DNA of 64,000 nucleotides. Origin: Siphonodentalium dalli. Lineage: Eukaryota; Mollusca; Scaphopoda; Gadilida; Siphonodentaliidae. The notes beneath the pieces are model-generated. The model saw nothing but the letters and a program-made list of their open reading frames with translations. It was not told where the DNA came from and did not search any database. The position numbers and the translations under genes were made by a program. This document shows positions 1-11,217 of the stretch, piece by piece (positions within the stretch are counted from its first letter, which is position 1; every line of letters starts with the position of its first letter). Location: NCBI GenBank assembly GCA_032622095.1, contig CP136068.1, positions 111,427,546 through 111,491,545 of the forward strand, written 5' to 3'.

Positions 1-36
1 TATAGATCGCGTAGATCTGATAAAATTATTTTGCGT

Positions 37-77
37 ATGACCACGTGTTTCTAGGAAATTGATAGTCACGTGGTCAT
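37..77. repeat. Short inverted repeat containing CACGTG
   Basis: The words ATGACCACGTG and CACGTGGTCAT face each other across about 19 bases. Each contains the E-box palindrome CACGTG. No gene lies nearby, so no regulatory role is claimed. Confidence 0.5.
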
Positions 78-343
78 ATTGACTTTAAATATGAGTTGTT
101 TAATCAAATAAAGTTCCTGTTCTAAAGTTATTTAATTGTATTCAGTGACATAGCTGATTAGCTGGAAAGATAATAGTGTTTGTTTGATCAAATAAATCGT
201 TTTGTAAAAGTGTTGGTCAAGGTCACGATAAGAAAACGAAACTAGAAATCAAAATGGTTTTTCCGCTGAAAAATCTGCAAGATTATCGTTTTCTAAATCG
301 GCAATGTTGTGGATAATTAATTATTTATACTTCCGTTCTCATG

Positions 344-1635
344 GTAATTTTGGTGTCAGAACGATTCTCCGAAGACCTATTACTACGAAGGCCCACAACT
401 CCGAAGACCCGATTCTCCGACGGCCCACAACTCCGAAGACCCGATTCTCCGACGGCCCATAACTCTGAAGATCCGATTCTCCGCAAGCCCATAACTCCGA
501 AGGGCCGATTCTCCGAAGACCTATAACTCCGAAGACCTATAACCCCGAAGGGCCGATTCTCCGACGGCCCATAACTCTGAAGGTCCGATTCTCCGAAGAC
601 CTATAACTCCGAAGGCCCGATTCTCCGACGGCCCATAACTCCGAAGGTCCGATTCTCCGAAGGTCCGATTCTCCGAAGATTTTGTTTTATCGGGGTATTA
701 TCGTTTACTAAATAGTGTACAGTCTAGTGGCGAAGCCAAGGGGTCCCAAAATTCCTACTGCCCCCATTAAACCTCTACTTGCTATTTCAGACAATATGGG
801 CCCCTACCAAACATGTCCAATGTCATGTAAACGCCCGGAAATCGTTCATGAGGCATCAAAATATTCAAACTTTTCCTACTGCCCCCACCTAAATGGGAAT
901 CCTGGCCGGCCACTGACTACACACCAGATACTATAACGTTACGTTGGCACATGAGATGCCAGAGTAAAATGTACAGGGGTGAACGGGGAAGAACTTGTCC
1001 TTTTTCATATATAAAATGAACTTGATTGCATCAAATCACCCCAATGTAGTCGGATGTGCACAGTTTAATCATATTAATTGTATTAAGACGTACATTGTGG
1101 CAAAATAATTGTATTTCTTACATAAATTTAAGCATTCTGTGGAAAATTAAGGCTTGTCGCACACTACTGATGGTGTAGATATCACCTTATTATAATACAT
1201 AGTTAACGTTTCCAATATATGAGGGCCCCCAATCGTTGGTCCGGGTGCTCCCCTGGGCAGGAACACTGAATATTTGAATGCCTAGGAGGGATTTCCGGAC
1301 GTTTACATGACATTTGACATGTTTTTGGGGGGGGGGGGCGGTCTTCCCTAGGGCCCCATTGACTCCGCCACTGGACTGTACACTATTTAATAAGCGATAA
1401 AGCATGATCTTCGGAGAATCGGATCTTCGGAGAATCGGCCCTTCGGAGTTATAGAGCTTCGGAGTTATGGGCGTTCGGAGTTATAGGCCTTCGGAGTTAT
1501 GGGATTTCGGAGAATCGGGACTTCGGAGTTATGGGCTTTCGGAGAATCGGGGCGTCGGAGAATCGGACCTTCGGAGAATCGGACCTTCGGAGTTATGGGT
1601 CTTCGGAGAATCGTTACGTAACCGTAGTAATTTTG
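344..1635. mobile_element. Palindromic element with minisatellite arms
   Basis: The left arm (about 355-690) is an array of roughly 15-16-bp units built on GATTCTCCGAAGRCC and TATAACTCCGAAGGCC. The right arm (about 1405-1615) is the same array in reverse complement. The inverted match continues inward past the minisatellite, for example ACTAAATAGTGTACAG at about 711 against its complement near 1375-1395, and a stretch containing AATGTCATGTAAACG near 819 against 1300-1315. A loop of roughly 300 bp remains. The direct repeat GTAATTTTG lies just outside both ends (344-352 and 1627-1635) and may be a target duplication. No coding capacity was seen, and the short frames here are by-products of the repeat. 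A foldback-type element is the likely class. Confidence 0.75.
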
Positions 1636-2162
1636 TGCTTTAATCATAATATAAAATCATGTGGATAATATTTACATGCTGTCATCATTTGTTACGTTAA
1701 AATTCCGCTTGGAAATGGTTTATTGACGGGAGCGCAGTCACCTATTGTCGTTCTAAATATTAGTAAAGATCGAAATTGTGGAAACAGTTCCATGATGACC
1801 CCCCCCCCCCCCACCATTGGGTGCATTTTAAAAATAATTTTTAAAGGTATATTGTTAAAACTTCCAAAAAAATATTTAGGGTAGTTAGGAAACAAGATGA
1901 CCATATATTTCTTGTAGATTTACATTACCAGTTCGTAGTGATGCCATCATGTGTGTTATCAAGAGCAGCTAGATTATTTTATAATAAAAGAAGATATTTC
2001 TAACTGAATAACTGTACATAATTAATTAATTTAATTATAACTTTAATATCATACATACATGTATTGTACAATCAAATATATAGCGCTATATAGAAAGGAA
2101 ACACGTTTCTGTGTATGTGATCTATTCTATCGCTGGGGAGAGAGGAAATGGTTTGATTTAGC

Positions 2163-2304
2163 TCATAGAAGACATTACACCATGTACTTGTGACAAAGTT
2201 AATTAACTCTTTATATCACTACATGTACCTTATATAAAGAGCTATTGAGGAAGTTAATTTAATTATTTCCTCAGAGATTCATGCTGTAATGTCTTCTATA
2301 TGAT
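2163..2304. mobile_element. Hairpin MITE-like element
   Basis: TCATAGAAGACATTACA at the left is matched in inverted order by TGTAATGTCTTCTATATGA at the right. Internal complementary words (AACTCTTTATAT and ATATAAAGAGC) extend the fold. The length of about 140 bp and lack of coding sequence suggest a small foldback MITE, although a structured non-coding RNA cannot be excluded. Confidence 0.55.
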
Positions 2305-2820
2305 GATGTACAGGATTATATTTTCATGTTTTAGTCAATAAACACTAAATTGCATTATATTCTAATATTTATCCACTTAGTTTTATTATTTTTATTGTCC
2401 ATTACAAACAAGTAGAAGCGGTCTGATGGTTATTCATATCTATGTCGAGGAAAATTGAAAATAAAATAAAAAAATTAAATGAAAAAATAAAATAAAATGA
2501 AACGCCACCCCGCCCTTATTTTTTTCTTGAATGTGACCAGAAATACAGGTATATATATTTTTTGGCCTGAGTATGCTTTCACAATTGTTGACGTTAACAA
2601 TTTCATCAGAGGCACCCAAATATTGCACAACGTAGAAACCAACTAATTTTATATTGCTCAAAAATAGATTCCAGATAATCAGTCGTACCCATAATTACGG
2701 TATGGCACGATATCTAAAGGAGAGGATCTCGGGAATGGTGATCACAATTCACCAATCACAAATCAGTCATCATCAACATTCTTATGTCATGTATATTATC
2801 CGTTATATATGTTGTATTGG
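2305..2820. other. Unassigned AT-rich stretch
   Basis: There is A-rich low-complexity sequence near 2455-2500, but no recognisable gene or repeat family. Confidence 0.4.
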
Positions 2821-2824
2821 TTAA

Positions 2825-3085
2825 AGGTACTCAATCCAATCAGACCGTCCCCAACAACAGCATTTCTTCAAAATACGCTTTTGTTATCAGAATCGATTAA
2901 TTACAACACAATAAGGCTAACTGCTGTCAGCTATGGTTATAAAATTTCCCAAAACGTGTCATTTACCAACAAGTTGTTCAACGAAATATGGCCGTATTAT
3001 CACTTGATTTTAGAGTTATCCATCTTCATCCGTGACCGAGACAATCGGTTTGACTACTCGTTTCTGGGCTACACACTTGTGCCCC
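2825..3085 (-). mobile_element. Family D TTAA-flanked MITE, truncated copy
   Basis: It begins immediately after TTAA (2821-2824) with AGGTACTCAATCC, the terminal sequence of family D, and runs in reverse relative to the copies at 17117 and 29112. The internal words ATCGATTAATT and TTGATTTTAGAGTT are shared with those copies. The other end is lost, at about 3085. Confidence 0.75.
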
Positions 3086-3275
3086 AGTGTATTGTAACTT
3101 TTGTTAAAATAAATATGTTTAAACCAATTACGACCCATATGCTTTTTTGTTTTCATGACGATCCATAGTTGGCCGGACCTGTACATGGACATAACGGGGG
3201 TGGGGGTCGAGTTCAAGGAACAACGAAATTCGATTGTACATCATTATTAAAAAAAATGTTTAAAGCGGCAAATAT

Positions 3276-3732
3276 GTGACCCGCCATATCAAATCCAGTC
3301 GGAAGTCGGGATTGTTTTTACCCTGTGCCAATGCATTCTCTTATATATGCGAGTCGACCATATGTCGCCTCGCATATATAAGAGAATGCATTGGCCTAAC
3401 AATATTTTACAATTTTAATAATTTGTTCTTGTATTCTTTAACAATTTTATAATTTCACCCATACAGAGCCCCAGACAAACATGAGCAGACGACACTCTTC
3501 TATATGCTTCTATATATGTGTGGGGCTCCCTGAGGGTAATGGATGTTTTTTATTTTATGTCCTAAAAATGTTAAGAAACATTTATTTAAAAAAAATGATA
3601 AAAAATTGTTAGGCCAATGCATTCTCTTATATATGCGAGGCGACCTATGGTCGACTCGCATATATAACAGAATGCATTGGCACAGGGTAAAAACAATCCC
3701 GACTTACCACTGGATTTGATATGGCGGGTCAC
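3276..3732. mobile_element. Non-autonomous element carrying two 67-bp hairpins
   Basis: The terminal inverted repeats begin GTGACCCGCCATATCAAATC and run about 50 bp to CCCTGTGCC. Directly inside each lies one copy of the 67-bp hairpin (3328-3394 and 3614-3680), in opposite orientation. The AT-rich spacer has no coding potential. The ends lie in TAT/ATA context, so a short TA-type target duplication is possible but not proven. A second copy of the same element starts at 6378. Confidence 0.85.
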
Positions 3733-3735
3733 ATA

Positions 3736-4929
3736 TATGCTATTAAAGTCACCAACGTAGCCTAATTAAAGGTCCTTTGATTTTGTAAGATTCCGAGGAT
3801 CAAAACAGGTTGTTGAACATAGAATGAAACTATACTCATATATAAGGACTGATAGAAAGAAAGAAAGAACAAAATCTATATATATATAGGCTATATATAT
3901 GATTGTATGGATAGCTGACTACAGCTGATATAGTTATGTTTGAGTTTATATGTATAGCTATGTTTGTTTGTGTGATCATGTGTATAATTGATCTTTGGTC
4001 ATATATCATGGGGTGGACTCTCCTATATAGGCCGCATTGCAGTGAAAGGCTGCAGTGAGTACACTACATGTATATCAACGCACGAGTTGAAAATAAGGGC
4101 CGAATGTGTTCGATACCTTAACAGATATGCATGTAAGTGTCAGATATATGCACAACATGTGAATACAATATCGTATCAATTCTAATACTTTCTGATTTGC
4201 TTGAGAAGTTGAGATGGTGGATGGCCCATTCCAACCCATGGCCTCACAATAAATTTCCCGCCAATGAAATGCACAACCAGATGATGGGTTCAATAAATGC
4301 ACAAGCGTTTTTTTCTTCTTATGGGCCAAACATATCATTTCAACACCAAAAAGAGTTAGAGCAGGTGCGCGAATTAACTCGTACCCGTATAAAACACAGA
4401 TTTAGCATAAGACTGAAATTCAATCCAGTAGAAAAATTGACTCGTCTGAAGCAAGACAACAGGCAGAGATCACCAATACGTGATAAACACTCATCTGCCA
4501 GAAACTTCCGGTTTTGTGTGGGGCATCGTCTTAAAACATATTTATATTTTAACCTTATCGCTTTTTAAAATGTGCTGAATACAAAGCCGGCTGTGTGTCG
4601 GATGGTAATGGCTGACCCGTCGTATATTCGTCTATGTGACTCCCATTTGCATGAGAACGTAATCTGTGGAGGAACAACAATGTAACCTCGTTTGTACGCG
4701 TGTTCCAATGTCGGTGTTCACAAGGAAACTATTTGTGTCATCCATCCAACATGATCTTATCATATGTATTAAATTAACTTTGATTCTTCTTATCATCTCA
4801 CGATGCGCGCGTGTTGTCTTGCGAAGGGCTTGTATTTATGGTTTTAGGATTGAATGTTCTCTCATCTATACATGATAAGTTATAAGTCCTTATAGGGAAA
4901 GTAAGCAGACAAACATACAACATTTACAT
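3736..4929. other. Unassigned stretch
   Basis: It holds short TATA-rich simple sequence near 3880. An open frame of 143 codons (4137-4568, plus) has no recognisable domain, signal peptide or clear exon signals. I see no supportable gene. Confidence 0.35.
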
Positions 4930-4937
4930 TGTGCAAT

Positions 4938-6070
4938 CAGGGACGTGGCTAGAGGGTTTCCGTTCGGGGGGGGGGGGGGGGGGGTGTCCACATTGGGAAA
5001 TTCCAACTGCACCTCCCCCTTGGATCAGAATCAGTGCGAACACAAGTTTTGCATAATTCCATTTGCACCCCCCTTACACATCAGTGCTCTTACGCATAAT
5101 ATCCTATATCTTCATAAACCATGGTTTTATATAGTCCCAGTATGAGAACATTCATATATTTTAACCTGAAACACTGCATAAATCCTAACATCTAGTGGTC
5201 TAACTCCATACAAATGCACACGACACACCGGGCTGACCATGGTTTTTCGGCCTGGTGTGAGAACATTTTGAAATTTGAACAAGAAAATCGCAAATCCTAG
5301 CATCTAGACTGGCCTCAACTGAAGCTTTCCTATAGTGTTGGAAATCTCCAATCTCATACTCCCCCTCAGGTTTGAAAATTCTCCAACTGATGACCATTTC
5401 AGTTCACAAGTTTGGCCAAATGTAGTAAAATATTGTTAAACTTATTAGCATTTTTGTATTGGCCACGGGGGGGGGGGGGGGGGGGGGGGGGGGAGACAAT
5501 GACACACCGGGCCGACCATGGTTCGGGCCGGTGTGCGAAAATTTTGTAATCTGAACAATAAAATCGCAAATTCCTAGCATCTAGACTAGCCTCAAGCATT
5601 CCTAGAGTTGGAAATTTCAAACCTGACACCCCACTTAGGTTGGACAATTTACAACTGATGACAATTCCAATGACAAGTTGACCAAATGTATGACAATATT
5701 GTTTTCTTAAATTAACTAGCAGTTTTTGACTGGCCACGGGGGAGGGACCAGGACACAAGCTTTCCAAGTGTTGGAAATTTCCAACCTGTCACCCCCCCCT
5801 GAGGTTGGAAAATTTCCAACTGATGATCATTTCAGTCCAAAATGTTTACCAAAAATAGGAAAATATGCAAATATTGGTCCAAAAACAATTAATTCCCCCC
5901 AAGAAATTGTTTGAAAATCAAACTACAAGAACATTTTCAACCTATTGTTGGTGTGAAATTTCCAACCAATGTTTTGGCAGCTATGAAATTTCCAACTGTT
6001 GAAAATATTGACCAAAGTTGGGTGGGGGGGGGGGGTGAGACACCCCAACCCCCCTGTCGCCACGTCTCTG
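4938..6070. mobile_element. Non-autonomous hAT element, family G, complete copy
   Basis: The left end CAGGGACGTGGCTAGAGGG and the right end (reverse complement CAGAGACGTGGCGACAGGG) form terminal inverted repeats of about 19 bp. The 8-bp flanks TGTGCAAT (4930-4937) and TGTGTAAT (6071-6078) match at seven positions. CAGGG-type termini with 8-bp duplications are diagnostic of the hAT superfamily. The interior is built of about three diverged units, each with GGCCAC followed by a G tract (27 G at 5467-5493), and is full of TTGGAAATTTCCAAC-like palindromes. No transposase frame is present. Related copies lie at 17855, 53398 and 60046. Confidence 0.9.
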
Positions 6071-6153
6071 TGTGTAATAAACAGTATAGTGTAGATGTAA
6101 CATTAAATGGGGGGCTGTACACTAAATATGGCTATTTATGGGACCATCTCAAA

Positions 6154-6368
6154 AAGTGAATGAATTCGAGCCATGGGTGAGTGCAAAATACACTCATTTA
6201 CATTATGAACGATTTAAAACAACATGGTACTTATATGAAAATGGGTTTGTGGGCATTGAGGGCTCGAGTCATTAACTTATTTTCATTATAATTACGACGT
6301 TGTTTACATCGTTCATGGAGCACATGACTGTATTTTGCACTCATCCATGGCTCAATTCATTCATTAGT
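6154..6368. mobile_element. Small foldback MITE
   Basis: The arms are inverted copies: GTGAATGAATTCGAGCCATG and GAGTGCAAAATACA on the left pair with TGTATTTTGCACTC and GGCTCAATTCATTCATTAG on the right. A further match around ATGAACGATTTAAAACAAC brings the arms to about 75 bp each. It is non-coding and sits between the outer inverted repeat and the next nested element. Confidence 0.75.
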
Positions 6369-6673
6369 TGCATATATGTGACGGGTCCGCCATATAAAAT
6401 CCAGTCGTAAGTCGGGATGGTTTTACCCTGTGCCAATGCATTCTCTTATATATGCGAGTCGACCATAGGTCGCCTCGCATATATAAGGGAATGCATTGGC
6501 CTAACAATTTATTATCATTTTTTTTAAATAAATGTTTCTTGCAGGGTAATGAATGTTTTTTATTTTATGTCCTAAAAATTTTAAGAAACATTTATTTAAA
6601 AAAAATGATAATAAATTGTTAGGCCAATGCATTCTCTTATATATGCGAGGCGACCTATGGTCGACTCGCATAT

Positions 6674-9600
6674 GGGCATTTTTCAAAAAATGTGGCCGAT
6701 TTGGGTATTCAAGAATCAAAAAATTATTTCAACGAGAAAACATATTTTAGCAGCTTTTCGTGGTTGAGGGTATCCAGTAGATCAGAGGATAGTAAAATGG
6801 AACCTTAATCACCTCTAGATCCTGTCCGAATCAGGTCCAATGACGATGCACACACACCTAGTGTCCCTACTGTTGCCATTATGTTTTTCAATGTAAATAT
6901 GATTCTGAGTGATATAGAGGTGGAAAATAACATATGCGCAACATGTGCATTGTGTGGTAATCAGAATTTGCAAAAATAAACACCAAAATATGATGAGTAT
7001 AACGAGTTATGATAATGTATATGTGATATGCATAAATTTCCGATATCCAGGTATCGAGTTTTCTCGACCTGGAATGGTGTGCATTTCTGTTTGATTATGG
7101 CCATATATTTTTCCGAAGATTAAGGTAAATACTCCACAATTCTATCGGGATGAGGGAATCCAATTCAAATTAATCTCGATACGACAGAAAAACTCGACGG
7201 TAACAGATGGGACAAGCCAATAACAGGAGAGACACTTGACGTAACAGAAGGGACAGTTTTATTATGAACATACTTGTGGAAACATTATTTCCAACAATAA
7301 AACAAAATGTCACTTTCCATAAGTGAACGAGACCCAACTGGACCAAATGCGTACCAGACCTGGAAACAAAATGTATTAAACGATAGTCTGATGCATATTA
7401 GCCTATCATTTGGTAACAGGAAGGACTGGTAGTAACAGGAAGGACACATATATACCAAATGTGACCAACAACACAATATAGTATGCGATCCGGCATAGGA
7501 TAACTAAAAGCTAACGTTCTGATCGTCAAATATAGGTGCAATTGATGATATTTATGAAATACACGCCGCAATTGGTCTCCGGTAACAGGAAGGACATTAG
7601 CGTAACTATAGCATATTGGCAATTCATATTTGTTGTCAGACTATAACCGTGGATTTATTTTTCGTATGATGTATTATTGCAGAATTGTGTGATACATGCG
7701 TACATCTGTTGTATCGTGAACAAAATATGTTTTGTTTGAAATTCCACTAATCAGGGGGAGGGGTCAGGAAAACAATTCCGGATGCTAGGCGCTTTTTTAT
7801 TTTTCTGCCCTGTTGGTACTCACCACCCCCTAATTTTGTCCCATTCTGTGATAGGGATCCACCCCTCCAAACTGCTTCAAATGACTATTTACTCAGTTCT
7901 CATGATCTTATCTGATCAATGTTCCATATAATGATTATTGAAGCATTCCTTCTTTTATTTACCAAACAAGACTAATGTTTCAAAACAAGTCTCCAATAAA
8001 TGTGGGCTGTATGGTATGCTGGTGGATTGACATTTAAAGTCCAAGATGGCAATGTTTGTTTGAAACAAATTTTGGGGAAAACATGGAGGCTCCCTTCTAG
8101 AGGTCACTTCGAAGATCCGTATGAAGTTTTGGTGACGATTGGATGAGAAATGTAACCTGCAAAGTGCGCTAAAGGATTTGGTCATACAAAGAGTGAAATC
8201 CAAGATGGCTGCCAGCGGCCATATTTTTCATAAAAAAGTCATTCAAATTTGGCAACTTCCATCTAGAGGTGACCCCAGATCTATATACCGAATATCGTTG
8301 AAATTTGTCAAAGTTTGTTCTAACACCTTTGTTTTATTTTATTATGTTTTTTAGAATATTCTATTTTTATTTGAAGAGTTCAGTGAAGAGTTTACATTTT
8401 TTTTGAGAATCTATTTTTGTGTTGTTTTCATTTATATCAGGTTGAATAAATCATTTTTATTAGAACTATTTAAATCTGAGCCGTTCCGTGTCAATGTGCA
8501 TTGATAGATCCTTGATGAAAACATTTAGCAAGCTGACCTTTTTATTGCCACTTGGTGTCATCCATCAGTATTAACTGATGGTGAACTCAACCCCCCCCTA
8601 CCAAGAGTTAAGTACATACCTATTACATAAATGTAATAGAAGCATTCTTAAAACCTTATGTCCCATCATTTTGAAGACAATTGATTCGAGGAAAAAAGTT
8701 ACAGGGCCAGGAAAAAATGTGTCAGTCGGGCTGCTGAAAGATTCACCCACCCACCCGCCTAGTGTTCGGAAAAAAAATTGCAGACCCCCCCCCCCCCTCC
8801 ACCTGCTGTAACTGGCTTTAAAATAAATTTTGATTTGGTTACTAGACAGGTTTAGATTGAACAACTTCTGACGTCTGCAGCATTGCAGGTGGTCATGTAC
8901 AATGGTAGTGCACCTTTTACTACAAGTATGTTGATAGCTAATATCCAGTTAACACCGTTTCCTCATTGCTATTTGTTTACACACGAGTAGTGGTCTCGTT
9001 AAATACTGATTATAGTAAACTCTGTATATTTTCGTGTATGTCGTAGATGAATAATGGAATCGCTGCGGAATGATGGAGATACTTTGTTTGGAATTAGAAT
9101 ATAGTACCTCACAATTAAATGACTTTTCACATACATGTACATGTACCTTATGCATGACCGCAGTAATTCAATTTCGTGAGTTTTTGAAATCATAGCATAT
9201 CAGCAGGTCTACCAGCATCATAGCATATTAGCAGGACCACTTGATCAGTTGTGCATGTGTCTATATCTGACAGTTTACACGGGTTTGTGTTGGGCATGGG
9301 AATTGGCCCTAAGTGAATTTATGTGAAAACTGTTTGATCATTGCAAATGAGCACGTATACTTTCATTTACTGGATCTCAATCAAGTATAATAGAAAACAT
9401 TCTATATCAAAATGAGTGTATGGAAGACAGAAATGGAAGGCGTTCTGCAAGGAAATACAAATATATGTCAATTCACTGCCAAAAATAACAACTGTGTAAT
9501 CTATTTTCATTGCTGTTACTGCAATGTCCCTCCTGTTACCACATCCAGCATTATCTGACTGAGACAGGAATGATGAGTAAAATCTGTGAAAATATTGATG

Positions 9601-10488
9601 TTATAAGCCAGGAACCAGAGCATGGTGATGTCAAAATCATTACGACATGCAAACTAATACTTACTCATGCCATTTATTAAAATTTTGTCCATGCTGTTAC
9701 CAAAGTGTTCCCTACTGTTACAATTTAAAAGGTAACAGTAGGGACGGTAACAGTAGGGACGTTTCGGGTTTATAAAGGGGATTCCCACCGGTCGTCCATT
9801 GTTATGTAACACAATGTATGTGTTGCCCCACGGGGATCACATTGGACAAAACTAAGAAGAGAAACATTTGTGTAATAATAAACTCACAGACCTGTATCTA
9901 TCGGTAACAGTAGTGACACACTCCCAATGTACTCACCTGTCTGATGAATGATACTGTCAATTACGGGCAAATTAATTGCACCGACCAGCGGATAACTGTT
10001 GTTTAGCCATGTGTATTGATGAGTAGTACTGGAAACCAATTTGCACTTCCTCATTCGCCAATGCCAGGACTGTTGTATTATGTGTTACTCTCTTGGTAAC
10101 AGTAGGGACCACCAATCGTGGGACAGTTTTGTGACCTAAATTATGTTACTTGACTTGGTAAAAATTGTGCATATTTTGTGATTTTATGATCAGGCGTGTT
10201 ACATATGATGCAAATTGTCTAATAAAGTGGTATTTAATGGTCATATTTTATACAAAAATGTCTGTTTTTGGGGAGATTTCGGAAAATGGGACAGGCATAA
10301 TTGGCCATTTTGGCCATATTACGAGCCTCTGGATTGTAGAGATATCAAGGAGCGGATGATATAGGGTCTGCAACAAGTCGACCCCATCCCATATTATATC
10401 TCAAAATAAAAAAATGTGATCATTAATAAACTTTTCTACAAATAAATGGTGATGGACAGAAATAGGCCACTTTTTTTGAAAAATGCCC
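6674..10488. mobile_element. 3.8-kb non-autonomous DNA transposon with repeated subterminal motif
   Basis: The terminal inverted repeats start GGGCATTTTTCAAAAAA and continue to TGGCC (about 23 of 24 positions match). The flanking hairpin unit is known to be 67 bp, while its two pieces total 71, so the target duplication is exactly 4 bp (ATAT). No transposase frame was recognised. Thirteen copies of a word close to GGTAACAGTAGGGAC, in both orientations, lie in two blocks (6863-7595 and 9525-10109) and are absent from the middle. That layout suggests subterminal protein-binding sites. The superfamily is unresolved: 4-bp duplications occur in several DNA transposon groups. Confidence 0.8.
7993..8345. 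repeat. Dispersed repeat, family Q
   Basis: The words AATAAATGTGGGCT and GGTGACGATTGGATGAG, and the spacing between them, recur at 30029-30172. This copy is longer and contains a second internal version of the CCAAGATGGC phrase. It is non-coding and lies in the motif-free middle of the 3.8-kb transposon, so it was probably carried or inserted there. Confidence 0.65.
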
Positions 10489-10704
10489 ATATATAAGAGA
10501 ATGCATTGGCACAGGGTAAACAAATCCCGACTTACGACTGGATTTGATATGGCGGGTCACATATTATGTTGAGTATGATAGGAGATGGTCCCTTGAATGG
10601 CCATATTTAGTGTACAGTTCCCCTTTAATAGAAGGCGATATCTTCCTCCAGAGAAGCTACATGTGAAAAGGATCGTATCGTCTACATGTAGTCATTGATT
10701 TGTA

Positions 10705-11065
10705 TTAAAGACATATTACGGACTTGTTCGGGTGCGTGAAATTGATAAGTTAGTACTCAGGCACTGTGCCAACTGTGGGAATGTAGATATCTACTAACAT
10801 CGCCGAAAATATCAAAGAAATCGACCACACCACTCCATAGATATCATCCTTTTAACTACGCATACTTGTAAATGTTTACATCTTTATTCGGGACGCAACA
10901 ATCAGTGATAAACTAACGGAAATGATTTCGCCATCGAGAGTCATTGCACTTGATTAATAAATAAGAATGACGGTGTGTGCTGGAAATTAGGATTACTATT
11001 TGTAACAATAACTAATTTGAGCAAGATTGTTATCAATTTCTATTTGAACACCGAACCGGACAGTT
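10705..11065 (+). repeat. Dispersed repeat, family E, copy 1
   Basis: It starts at TTAA followed by AGACATATTA and contains GTGCGTGAAATTGATAAG, then ACTAACATCGCCGAAAAT and GATAAACTAACGGAAA. The same order of words occurs at 22290, 42359 and 62966. Its right end is degraded compared with those copies, which finish GTGTTTCACATCACT before TTAA. Confidence 0.8.
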
Positions 11066-11075
11066 TCACATATAG

Positions 11076-11217
11076 AATATACGCATAGTGTTTCTGAATA
11101 AAAAATTTAATCCACGAGTGGGATTGGCGATTTACACAACGAGCTTCAGCGAGTGGTGTAAATCGCCAATCCCACGAGTGGATTAAATATGTTATTCAGA
11201 AACACTATGCGTATATT
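11076..11217. repeat. Long perfect-looking hairpin
   Basis: Arms of about 62 bp begin AATATACGCATAGTGTTTC and include TTTAATCCACGAGTGGG and GATTTACAC. They face their complement across an 18-base loop (AACGAGCTTCAGCGAGTG). Only a few bases differ between arms, so the palindrome is either young or kept uniform by conversion. It could be a MITE core or a source of double-stranded RNA. Confidence 0.85.

Larger units (their letters stand above)
6378..10560. mobile_element. Hairpin-carrying element, second copy, split by an insertion
   Basis: The termini match the copy at 3276 (GTGAC, then GCCATAT and AATCCAGTCGTAAG, inverted at the right end). The first 67-bp hairpin is intact at 6433-6499. The second is broken: 6624-6673 holds its first 50 bases and 10489-10509 its last 21, with a 3.8-kb transposon between. 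Without the insert the element would be under 400 bp. The spacer shared with the copy at 3276 includes TTTTTTATTTTATGTCC. Confidence 0.85.
6104..10630. mobile_element. Outermost layer of a transposon nest
   Basis: A sequence around GTACACTAAATATGG (6117-6131), followed by a stretch ending GGGACCATCT, recurs inverted at about 10581-10620 as GGAGATGGTC through CATATTTAGTGTAC. The two sides therefore look like arms of one foldback element. It was later filled by a small MITE at its left arm and by the hairpin element of 6378-10560. No coding sequence belongs to this layer. Confidence 0.6.

Noticed and set aside
3328-3680. CRISPR-like array from the repeated 67-bp hairpins
   Set aside because: Copies are paired in inverted orientation inside transposon ends, have no regular spacers, and the genome is eukaryotic.
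4137-4568. 143-codon open frame, plus strand
   Set aside because: No recognisable domain, low-complexity surroundings and no splice or promoter context. Frames of this length are expected by chance in 64 kb.
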